Shown: in pieces, positions 1 through 5,292 of the stretch
Layout of the letters: every line of letters starts with the position of its first letter
Position numbering within the stretch: the stretch's first letter is position 1
NCBI GenBank assembly: GCA_001871755.1
Contig: MNXL01000005.1
Location: 1-10,381 of the forward strand
Reading direction: 5' to 3'
Length of the DNA: 10,381 nucleotides
DNA from: Anaerolineae bacterium CG2_30_64_16
GTDB lineage: Bacteria; Chloroflexota; Anaerolineae; CG2-30-64-16
Program-made: the position numbers and the translations under genes
Notes under the pieces: generated by a model
Database searches by the model: none
Seen by the model: the letters and a program-made list of their open reading frames with translations, nothing else
Told to the model about the DNA's origin: nothing

Positions 1-22
1 GTTCAGAGTGACAGACGGTTAT

Positions 23-141
23 ATTTTCAGGGCAGTTTCTCATGCCGCGCTCGTCGCCACGGTGGATGAAAACGGTGGCTCGGTCGGAGACCGGCCACAG
101 CAAGGGATTCGTTGTTTTCCCCATTCGCTGTGCATTTTCAG
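23..141 (+). repeat. Intergenic repeat block, copy A (upstream of hisC)
   Basis: This block is bounded by two ATTTTCAG words (23-30 and 134-141). It contains a CATGCCG...CGG..GATGAAAAC hairpin-like segment (about 39-73) and a 29-bp stretch (74-102) that is repeated without a mismatch at 2041-2069. The 29-bp stretch folds on itself: TGGC-T-CGGTC, a GGA loop, then GACCG-GCCA, nine pairs with one bulged T. Copy B has the same order of parts upstream of the hydantoinase gene. The block reads like a dispersed palindromic repeat in non-coding DNA. An upstream extension of the hisC frame across it is not credible coding sequence. Confidence 0.8.
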
Positions 142-224
142 GGCAGGCACAGAAGCGGCGCCCCTACGTCTTGCCAAAATGCTATCAGTGCAACCACCTG
201 TTTGCGAAGGAGCAAGCGGAGTCA

Positions 225-1328
225 ATGCGTACACAAGTCAAGCCACAGCGCGGGCTGAGCGCCATCAGGCCCTACGTGCCCGGCAAGCCGATCGAGGAGG
301 TCAAGCGCGAGTACGGCCTCACCGATGTGATCAAACTGGCGTCCAACGAGAACCCGCTGGGCGCGTCCCCCAAGGTGCTCGCCGCGCTGGCGGCCGCGTT
401 GCCCGAACTGAACCTCTACCCGGACGCGCAGAGCTACACCCTGCGCCAGGCGATCGCTGGGCGGCTGGGGGTGGCGTTCGACCAGATCACCGTGGGCAAC
501 GGCGCCGACGGCATCATCCGGGAGCTTTGCGTGGCATATCTGAACGACGACGACGAGGTGATCGTCAGCCGATCGTCGTTCCCGGTGTACGACATCAGCG
601 TGAATGTCATGCGCGGCAAGCTGGTCAAGACACCGCTGACTGCAGACTTCCGGTTCGACCTGGCCGCGATGGCGGCCGCGATCACCGACCGCACCAGGCT
701 GATCTTCGTCTGCAACCCCAACAACCCGACCGGGACGATCGTCACCGCGGACGAAGTGGAAGCCTTTACGACGCAGGTGCCGGATCACGTGCTGGTGGTC
801 TTCGACGAGGCGTACTACGAGTTCGTGGATGCTGAGGACTATCCCGACACGCTGCGCTATGTGCGGGAGGGCCGGCGTAACGTCATCGTGCTTCGCACCT
901 TCTCGAAAGGGTACGGCATCGCAGGCATCCGCCTGGGCTACGGCGTGGCTCAGCCCGAGCTGCTGGCCCCGATGAACGCCGGCAAGGAGTCCTTCCCGGT
1001 CAACCGGCTGGCGCAGGTGGCGGGCCTGGCCGCGTTGGAGGACGACGAGTTTTTGCATCGCACCCTGGCCATGAACCGGGCCGGGCTTGCGTATCTGTAC
1101 GAGCAGTTCAGTCGGTTGGGGCTCAAATATGTGGAAAGCCACGGCAACTTCGTGTTGCTCGACGTCGGACCGGCCGCACCGTACGTGTTCGAGGCGTTGC
1201 TCCGCCTGGGCGTGATCGTCCGGCCGTGCACCGCGTACGATCTGCCGCACTGTCTGCGCATCACGGTGGGCACGCCGGAGCAAAATGCCCGGTTCATCGC
1301 CGCGCTCGAAGGGGTGCTCGAAGTCTGA
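225..1328 (+). CDS. hisC: Histidinol-phosphate aminotransferase
   Basis: A 367-residue PLP-dependent fold-type I aminotransferase. HisC transfers the amino group from glutamate to imidazole-acetol phosphate, giving histidinol phosphate, a late cytosolic step of histidine synthesis. The family pattern is complete in order: substrate-end motif LASNENPLG (38-46), GNGADG (91-96), CNPNNPTG (163-170), FDEAY (193-197) for the PLP ring, RTFSKGYG with Schiff-base lysine K228, the phosphate-binding arginine in IRLGYG (R236), and the carboxylate-binding arginine in LRITVGTPEQN (R345). Length is normal (about 350-370). ATG 225 was chosen because the family N-terminus (GLSAIRPYVPGKP) starts ten residues in and AAGGAG lies 12 nt upstream, with a second GGAG at 218-221. 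The frame stays open upstream to 42, but that part is repeat DNA. No other his gene is nearby, so the broader aromatic or tyrosine aminotransferase activity seen in some HisC proteins is possible. Confidence 0.95.
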   Translation: MRTQVKPQRGLSAIRPYVPGKPIEEVKREYGLTDVIKLASNENPLGASPKVLAALAAALPELNLYPDAQSYTLRQAIAGRLGVAFDQITVGNGADGIIRELCVAYLNDDDEVIVSRSSFPVYDISVNVMRGKLVKTPLTADFRFDLAAMAAAITDRTRLIFVCNPNNPTGTIVTADEVEAFTTQVPDHVLVVFDEAYYEFVDAEDYPDTLRYVREGRRNVIVLRTFSKGYGIAGIRLGYGVAQPELLAPMNAGKESFPVNRLAQVAGLAALEDDEFLHRTLAMNRAGLAYLYEQFSRLGLKYVESHGNFVLLDVGPAAPYVFEALLRLGVIVRPCTAYDLPHCLRITVGTPEQNARFIAALEGVLEV

Positions 1329-1374
1329 CACCCGAAGAAGTTCACCGGTTGAAACCGATGTCTGACACCCGAAG
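1323..1374 (+). repeat. Direct repeat of the hisC stop region
   Basis: GTCTGACACCCGAAG occurs at 1323-1337, where it carries the last codon and TGA stop of hisC, and again without a mismatch at 1360-1374. The 22 bp between them contain a small inverted repeat, CGGTT-GA-AACCG. This looks like a short duplication around an inserted hairpin. The effect on hisC, if any, is limited to the 3' untranslated region. Confidence 0.75.
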
Positions 1375-1397
1375 TACACTGAAGTGCACTGGCAAAC

Positions 1398-1416
1398 AAC
1401 CCGTTTTGAACGGGTT
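1398..1416 (+). terminator. Hairpin downstream of hisC (first of two)
   Basis: AACCCGTT-TTG-AACGGGTT is a perfect 8-bp stem with a 3-nt loop, about 70 nt after the hisC stop. There is no long U tract after it, only GTTTG, so intrinsic termination is plausible but not certain. It may act with the next hairpin to protect or terminate the hisC transcript. Confidence 0.5.
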
Positions 1417-1428
1417 TGCGTGTATCAG

Positions 1429-1448
1429 CCCGGCGTTTCAACGCTGGG
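1429..1448 (+). terminator. Hairpin downstream of hisC (second of two)
   Basis: CCCGGCGT-TTCA-ACGCTGGG forms an 8-bp stem with one G-T pair and a tetraloop, 12 nt after the previous hairpin. It has no U tract. It could be a terminator, an RNA-stabilising stem or simply a repeat. Confidence 0.4.
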
Positions 1449-1469
1449 TGTGTGGCCCTTCGAGCGCGT

Positions 1470-1560
1470 CAATGTCATTTAGTTGAGGCCGGAGTCGAGC
1501 CTTTAGGCGTTCAAATTCCGGCTAAAGCCTCGACTCCAGCACGCTAACTTAACGACATTG
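1470..1560. mobile_element. Miniature inverted-repeat element 1 (IS4-like ends, 91 bp)
   Basis: The ends are CAATGTCATTTAGTT (1470-1484) and, read from the other strand at 1560, CAATGTCGTTAAGTT: 13 of 15 match. Immediately outside are TCGAGCGCGT (1460-1469) and CCGAGCGCGT (1561-1570), a 10-bp target duplication with one mismatch. The interior is a second, unrelated inverted repeat: GGAGTCGAGCCTTTAGGC (1491-1508) against GCTAAAGCCTCGACTCC (1521-1537). There is no coding capacity, so it would need a transposase in trans. The same ends and a 10-bp duplication recur at 10198-10340. From memory, the ends resemble those of IS4 (AATGnC..AT.AGTTAAG); the family assignment is inference. Confidence 0.8.
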
Positions 1561-1567
1561 CCGAGCG

Positions 1568-1626
1568 CGTCATTCCCGCGCACGCGGGAATCCAGAAGCC
1601 TGGTTCCCGCTTTCGCGGGAATGACG
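1568..1626. repeat. GTCATTCCCGCG palindromic repeat, double-hairpin copy
   Basis: CGTCATTCCCGCG (1568-1580) is exactly inverted at 1614-1626. Between and including the ends there are two hairpins, TTCCCGCG-CAC-GCGGGAA-type and TTCCCGC-TTTC-GCGGGAA. It matches a widespread REP-like family. A related single-hairpin copy lies at 3726-3763. Both copies are followed by a similar tail ending in GTGTGACT...GAAAAC (to about 1656 here). Confidence 0.85.
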
Positions 1627-1729
1627 TCCCGTGTGCGCGGGTGTGACTCGGAAAACCCCTCCGTGGTCGCCCTGGGCGGGCACAGAGGCGGCTAGCGCTA
1701 GTACATGATGGCCTAAGTTCCACCTTGGT

Positions 1730-1836
1730 TTGTCATTGCGAGGCGTGCCGTTTACGCCGAAGCAATCGGGATTGCCGCAATCCCTCGCAGGTGAAGGAGA
1801 CTGCTTCGTCGCAAACTACGCTCCTCGCAGTGACAA
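1730..1836. repeat. TTGTCATTGCGAGG inverted-repeat element (107 bp)
   Basis: It starts TTGTCATTGCGAGG (1730-1743) and ends CCTCGCAGTGACAA (1823-1836), inverted with 13 of 14 matching. The inner sequence holds GAAGCAATC...GACTGCTTCGTC-type sub-repeats typical of the dispersed 'GTCATTGCGAGGAGCGAAGCGACGAAGCAATC' type of bacterial repeat. I see no clear target duplication and no ORF of its own. Confidence 0.75.
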
Positions 1837-1937
1837 CCATTGGCGAACTTCCGTCAAGTTGTACTAGCCCCCTACATATTGAGAAGTTGCCATGAATTTC
1901 ATTCACCACCAAGCATGAAAACGGGCAGCGAACGTCC

Positions 1938-2091
1938 ATTTTCAGATAAGCGTTCATGCCGGGCGCGGCGCCACGGCGAATGAAAACATCCCTCACCGCT
2001 CGGGCCGGTCTCCTGACCGTGCCCGCCCACCATGGGACAAGGTGGCTCGGTCGGAGACCGGCCACAGCAGACGGAACGGGCCTATTTTCAG
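1938..2091 (+). repeat. Intergenic repeat block, copy B (upstream of hydantoinase)
   Basis: This is a second copy of the block at 23-141, again bounded by ATTTTCAG (1938-1945 and 2084-2091). It has the TTCATGCCG...CGGCGAATGAAAAC hairpin (1952-1986) and the identical 29-bp palindromic unit at 2041-2069. Unlike copy A it carries about 55 extra bases (1987-2040), including GGCCGGTCTCCTGACCG, a degenerate copy of the same unit in reverse orientation. The block ends about 20 bp before the ribosome-binding site of the next gene, so any promoter for that gene lies in or before the repeat. Confidence 0.8.
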
Positions 2092-2126
2092 GACGGATAC
2101 CGTTGGAGGTAGGAGGAGACAACTGC

Positions 2127-3482
2127 ATGAGCGACAAGCTGGACCTTATCATCAAAGGCGGCCTGCTGGCGACCGGCGCCGGCATCGCGCGCGTCGATTT
2201 GGGCATCCAGGGTGAACAGGTGGTGGAGATCGCGGCCGATCTGGATGCCAGTCGCGGCCACCGCGTCATCGACGCCACCGGAAAATACGTGCTGCCGGGC
2301 ATGGTCGACGTTCACACGCACCCGGTCTACCTGGATGACCTGGGCGGCATCTCGGTGACAGGCGCGCACGGCGGCGTGACGACCATGATCCACTACGCGT
2401 ACGCGCGGCCCGGCATGAAGCTGCTGGAGACGTTGGAGAAATTCCGGGCCGACGGGTTGACCCATTCCGTGCTCGACTTCGCGCTGCATGGCGGCCTGTT
2501 CGACGTGGAACACCAACTGGCGGACGTGCCCGCGGCGTTCAAGATGGGGGTCACCTCGTTCAAGGTCTTTATGACCTACGCCAAGCTCAAGTGGATGACG
2601 GACGACTACTGGCTGACTGCCCTGATGGACGTGGTCGCGGCCGAGCGCGGCCTGGTGGCGGTCCACGCGGAGAACGGCCTGGCAACCGACTACCTGGAGG
2701 ACAAGTTCCTGCGGGAGGGGCGATCTTCGGTCGAGGCCTTCACCGCCATGCGGCCAGATCTGCTGGAGGCTGAGGCGCTGAACCGGGCCATGTCACTGGC
2801 GCGGGTGATGGGGTGTCCGCTGTACGTGCCGCACAACAGCGCCGCGGCATGTCTGGAGCCGCTGCGCCGGGCGCAGGCCAACGGCTGGCGGGTGTACGGT
2901 GAGACCTGCCCGCAGTACCTGACCCTGACCGAGGAGACCACCGCCCGGGTCGGGCCGCTGGCCAAGATCGGGCCGCCACTGCGCACGCCCGCGGACAACG
3001 CGGCGCTCTGGCAGGGCCTGGCCGACGGCACGTTGGTCACCGTGGCCAGCGACCACGCGCCCAAGGCCAAGAAGGCCACCGATGACTTCTTCGAGGCCGC
3101 GTACGGCTCGCCGCAGATCGAGACCATGCTGACCGTCATGTACCATGCCGGCGTCAACGGCGGCAAGATCAGCCTGCCGCGGCTGGTGCAGGTGATGAGC
3201 GAGACCCCGGCCCGGCTGTTCGGGCTCTACCCGCGCAAGGGCACGTTGGCGGTGGGCTCGGACGCGGACCTGGTCATCTGGGACCCGACGCGCAGGCACA
3301 CGCTCTCCGCGGCGACGCAACACTCAGCCGCGGGCTACACCCTGTACGAGGGCCGCCAGGTCACCGGCGCGGCGGTGCTCACCATGCAGCGCGGCGCGGT
3401 GATCGTGGAGGACGGCCGGCTGGTGGCCCAACCGGGGCGGGCGCAGTTCTTGCCCACCGACGTGAGCGATTTGTACTTGTAG
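2127..3482 (+). CDS. hydA: Hydantoinase/dihydropyrimidinase-family cyclic amidohydrolase
   Basis: A 451-residue metal-dependent amidohydrolase. The family hydrolyses cyclic ureides (dihydropyrimidines, 5-substituted hydantoins) to N-carbamoyl amino acids in the cytosol. Visible binuclear metal-site residues: H63 and H65 in DVHTHP, the carboxylated lysine K146 in SFKVFMTY, H180 in VHAEN, H236 in VPHNS and D309 in SDHAP. Y151, five residues after the lysine, matches the substrate-binding tyrosine of dihydropyrimidinases. VYGETCPQYL (256-265) is also typical of that clade. It lacks the HxHxR arginine of dihydroorotase. Two sites differ from classical dihydropyrimidinase: SDHAP (not DHCP) and GSPQIET (327-333, not NGVNGIED), so the true substrate is uncertain and the symbol is conventional only. 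ATG 2127 is set by AGGAGGAG at 2111-2118; an upstream extension to 1956 would run through repeat DNA. Repeats immediately follow the stop. Confidence 0.85.
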   Translation: MSDKLDLIIKGGLLATGAGIARVDLGIQGEQVVEIAADLDASRGHRVIDATGKYVLPGMVDVHTHPVYLDDLGGISVTGAHGGVTTMIHYAYARPGMKLLETLEKFRADGLTHSVLDFALHGGLFDVEHQLADVPAAFKMGVTSFKVFMTYAKLKWMTDDYWLTALMDVVAAERGLVAVHAENGLATDYLEDKFLREGRSSVEAFTAMRPDLLEAEALNRAMSLARVMGCPLYVPHNSAAACLEPLRRAQANGWRVYGETCPQYLTLTEETTARVGPLAKIGPPLRTPADNAALWQGLADGTLVTVASDHAPKAKKATDDFFEAAYGSPQIETMLTVMYHAGVNGGKISLPRLVQVMSETPARLFGLYPRKGTLAVGSDADLVIWDPTRRHTLSAATQHSAAGYTLYEGRQVTGAAVLTMQRGAVIVEDGRLVAQPGRAQFLPTDVSDLYL

Positions 3483-3551
3483 GGGTCAGGGGACAGGAGT
3501 CAGGGGACAGGAGTCAGGGGTCAGGAGTCAGGAGTCAGGGGTCAGGGGTCA
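3482..3551 (+). repeat. Ten phased heptamer repeats (GGRGWCA)
   Basis: Ten consecutive 7-bp units: GGGGTCA, GGGGACA, GGAGTCA, GGGGACA, GGAGTCA, GGGGTCA, GGAGTCA, GGAGTCA, GGGGTCA, GGGGTCA. There is no slip in phase. The first G is the last base of the hydantoinase TAG stop. The unit matches a simple repeat type seen in intergenic DNA of repeat-rich bacteria. It is too short and lacks spacers, so it is not a CRISPR. Confidence 0.95.
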
Positions 3552-3554
3552 GGG

Positions 3555-3597
3555 GGCGTAGTGCCTGCCCACCGACGTGAGCCATCTGTACGCCTGA
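3555..3597 (+). pseudogene. Decayed duplicate of the hydantoinase gene 3' end
   Basis: Bases 3555-3591 match 3440-3476, the end of the hydantoinase gene, at 32 of 37 positions with a constant 115-bp offset. Translated, the copy reads LPTDVSHLYA-stop against LPTDVSDLYL-stop in the gene. One upstream codon has become TAG where the gene has CAG (3559-3561), so it is not a functional tail. The heptamer array lies exactly between the two copies. Confidence 0.8.
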
Positions 3598-3599
3598 CG

Positions 3600-3683
3600 G
3601 GCTCGGTTACAGACCGGCCCGAGCATCCCCAAGTCATGGAGGCAAATTCTCGCCCGCTGTGGCCGGTCTGCGACCGAGCCACC
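3600..3683. repeat. Inverted pair of the GGCTCGGTC..GACCGGCC repeat unit
   Basis: GGCTCGGTTACAGACCGGCC (3600-3619) is inverted at 3661-3680 with 18 of 20 matching. The right arm with its flanks (3656-3683) is the reverse complement of the unit at 74-101 and 2041-2068, 27 of 28 bases. Each arm is itself a small hairpin. The 41 bp between the arms are unique in this window. Confidence 0.8.
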
Positions 3684-3725
3684 GACGCGGAACCGATGCT
3701 AAACGCACGCTGAAACTTCAACGCG

Positions 3726-3801
3726 CGTCATTCCCGCGCAAGCGGGAATCCAGCAGCCTGAACACCCGCGTGCGCGAGTGTGACTGAGCGAAGCCGAAAA
3801 C
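3726..3801. repeat. GTCATTCCCGCG palindromic repeat, single-hairpin copy
   Basis: Bases 3723-3760 match 1565-1602 with only two differences. This copy then skips the second hairpin of the first copy and resumes in the shared tail CCCG.GTGCGCG.GTGTGACT...GAAAAC. It ends about 37 bp before pyrB, so pyrB's own promoter must lie within or next to it. TATATT at 3816-3821 could be a -10 element but I see no matching -35. Confidence 0.75.
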
Positions 3802-3838
3802 TGACACGCGCTCAGTATATTACAGAAGAGGGAGATTC

Positions 3839-4822
3839 ATGGCAACCACACTGTTCGGCAAGGATATCTTGCGCGCGGACCAGTTCACGCTGGACGAGAT
3901 CGAACTGATCATGGACACCGCGGCGCGTTTCGAGGGCGTGATGCGGGCCGGCGGCCGGCTGCTGAACATGGCCGGCAAGGTGCTGGCGACCCTGTTCTAC
4001 GAACCGTCCACCCGGACGCGCCTCTCGTTCGAGACCGCCATGCTCCAACTGGGCGGGCAGGTGATCTCGGTGGCCGAGGCGAAGACATCCAGCTCCGCGG
4101 CCAAAGGGGAGACGTTGTTCGACACCGGCAAGATGATCGAGGGCTACGCGCACGTGGCGGTGATCCGGCACCCGGTGGTGGGCAGCGCGGCGGAATTGGC
4201 CGCGGGCGCCTGCGTGCCGGTGATCAACGGCGGGGATGGGGCTGGGCAACACCCGACCCAGGCGCTGCTCGACCTGTACACCATCCGCAAGGAGAAGGGC
4301 CCCTTCGACCCTTCGACAAGCTCAGGGCAGGCTGGGCTTGGAAGAGACCGCGTCAAGGGGTTGACGGTGGCGCTGGCCGGCGACCTGAAGAACGGCCGCA
4401 CGGTGCACTCGCTGTCCGCGCTGTTAGCGACCCAGGGGGTGCGCTTCTACTTCGTCGCGCCCGCTGCGCTGGCCATGCCGGCCGAGATCACGGCCGGGCT
4501 GCGGGGTCGCGGGGTCGAGATCGTGGAGACGGCCGACCTGACCGAGGCCGCGGCCCACAGCGACGTGCTCTACATGACGCGCATCCAGCGGGAGCGCTTT
4601 GCCGATCCGGCGGAGTACGAGCGGCTGAAGGGGTTGTACGTGGTCGATATGGCGCTGGTCAGGCGCGCCAGGCCGGGCATCACCATCATGCACCCCCTGC
4701 CGCGGGTCGACGAGATCGCGACCGAAGTGGACGCGTACGCGGGCGCGGCTTACTTCCGGCAGGCGGCGAACGGCGTGCCCGTGCGCATGACACTGATGGC
4801 GTTGGTCACCGGGCAGGAGTGA
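3839..4822 (+). CDS. pyrB: Aspartate carbamoyltransferase catalytic chain
   Basis: A 327-residue transcarbamoylase that makes N-carbamoyl-aspartate from carbamoyl phosphate and aspartate, the committed step of pyrimidine synthesis. The carbamoyl-phosphate domain has FYEPSTRTRLSFE (53-65; S57-T58-R59-T60), the mobile lysine loop SSSAAKGE with K89, and HPTQ (138-141). The aspartate domain has GDLKNGRTVHSL (181-192), R248 in YMTRIQRERF and HPLPRVDEI (285-293). The HPLPRVDE form separates it from ornithine carbamoyltransferase. Sixteen extra residues (155-170) sit between the domains and come from an inserted repeat; without them the length equals the usual 310. ATG 3839 follows AGAGGGAG. The gene stands alone: no pyrI follows, and the next gene has its own promoter 45 bp past the stop. 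Confidence 0.95.
   Translation: MATTLFGKDILRADQFTLDEIELIMDTAARFEGVMRAGGRLLNMAGKVLATLFYEPSTRTRLSFETAMLQLGGQVISVAEAKTSSSAAKGETLFDTGKMIEGYAHVAVIRHPVVGSAAELAAGACVPVINGGDGAGQHPTQALLDLYTIRKEKGPFDPSTSSGQAGLGRDRVKGLTVALAGDLKNGRTVHSLSALLATQGVRFYFVAPAALAMPAEITAGLRGRGVEIVETADLTEAAAHSDVLYMTRIQRERFADPAEYERLKGLYVVDMALVRRARPGITIMHPLPRVDEIATEVDAYAGAAYFRQAANGVPVRMTLMALVTGQE
4301..4348 (+). repeat. In-frame palindromic repeat insertion inside pyrB
   Basis: These 48 bp encode residues 155-170 (PFDPSTSSGQAGLGRD), absent from the usual ATCase alignment at this point (...LLDLYTIRKEKG / RVKGLTVALAGDLK...). The core, 4309-4333, contains CCTTCGACAAGCTCAGGGCAG, a dispersed bacterial repeat that translates as STSSGQA on this strand and as CPELVEG on the other. 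CCCTTCGA is partly doubled at its left edge. The reading frame is kept. Confidence 0.85.
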
Positions 4823-4867
4823 CGGAGACCTTTGTGCGTTGTACCTGATTCCCGTTGCGAAAAGTGC

Positions 4868-4896
4868 TTGACAATCCTCGCAAGGCGTGATATCAT
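4868..4896 (+). promoter_or_regulatory. Sigma70-type promoter for the liv operon
   Basis: TTGACA (4868-4873), a 17-bp spacer and TATCAT (4891-4896), with TG one base before the -10 (4888-4889, extended -10). This is the best promoter match in the window. The expected transcription start is about 4902-4905, which gives a leader of roughly 390 nt before the binding-protein gene. It lies 45 bp past the pyrB stop. Confidence 0.8.
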
Positions 4897-4903
4897 TTAC
4901 ATT

Positions 4904-5292
4904 ACGTGAAAACGTGTTCCATTGTATGGAACACACCTCTGACGGTTGTCGACTGAACTGTGACCAGGCGGGTTTTTCCTGACGTTCTGCCGGAGGTCGA
5001 ATCGTCCCGCAACCTCTGTCGGTCCTGACCTGATCGTGGCAATTCACTGGCGCGTACCATCGATCTTCTCGATGCTCCTCAACGGGATTCATCAAGCCTG
5101 GTTTCTCTCTCACGTGTTGGATGCTCTATGAAGGGAGGTGAGAACAAACACCAACGGGTAAGCGATAGTCTTTCTGTGGTTGTCGGTTCACAAATCCAAG
5201 GGCCTAACCAGTGAAATCCTTGTACAACAAACAAGAATCTTCTGGCGGCATTTGTGTGTTTGGTTCTGGCTCATCCAGGTTAGGAGGAAAGA
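4904..5292 (+). other. Long 5' leader of the liv operon
   Basis: About 390 nt run from the predicted start site to the binding-protein gene. They hold the palindrome at 4914-4934, a small hairpin CATCGA-TCTTC-TCGATG (5058-5074), and a near-perfect Shine-Dalgarno AAGGGAGGTGA (5131-5141) with no start codon at a useful distance behind it. The only short frame here is ATG 5128 to TGA 5214 (28 codons), which would place that Shine-Dalgarno inside its own coding region. I recognise no riboswitch class or T-box. The true ribosome-binding site of the next gene, AGGAGG, is at 5282-5287. Confidence 0.5.
4914..4934. promoter_or_regulatory. Operator-like palindrome just after the start site
   Basis: GTGTTCCAT-TGT-ATGGAACAC is a perfect 9-bp inverted repeat centred about 20 bp past the predicted transcription start. 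The GTTCCA-N5-TGGAAC layout resembles operators of IclR-family regulators (GTTCCG-N5-CGGAAC type); this is from general knowledge and not a computed match. A bound repressor here would block elongation. As RNA it would also fold as a tight hairpin. Confidence 0.5.

Noticed and set aside
222..1379. Long reverse-strand open frame (385 codons) opposite hisC
   Set aside because: It is the antisense shadow of a complete, motif-rich hisC in GC-rich DNA. Its translation is low-complexity His/Arg/Gln-rich with no recognisable domain.
1730..1836. Recent transposition of the TTGTCATTGCGAGG element
   Set aside because: I could not find matching duplications on the two flanks, so it is annotated only as a repeat.
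3482..3551. CRISPR-like array
   Set aside because: Units are 7 bp, directly abutting and without spacers; it is a simple tandem repeat.
3816..3821. TATATT as the pyrB promoter -10
   Set aside because: No acceptable -35 lies 16-18 bp upstream, so it is not listed as a promoter.
4424..5113. Reverse-strand frame running from pyrB into the leader region
   Set aside because: Two thirds lie antisense to pyrB and the rest crosses the promoter and operator. There is no ribosome site or domain.
5128..5214. 28-codon leader peptide gene
   Set aside because: Its own Shine-Dalgarno-like sequence lies inside the coding region and there is none upstream. The composition is unremarkable, with no run of regulatory codons.
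4935..5280. Known riboswitch or T-box in the leader
   Set aside because: I looked for T-box, guanidine, glycine and purine class core motifs and saw none. Only the orphan Shine-Dalgarno and small hairpins are reported.
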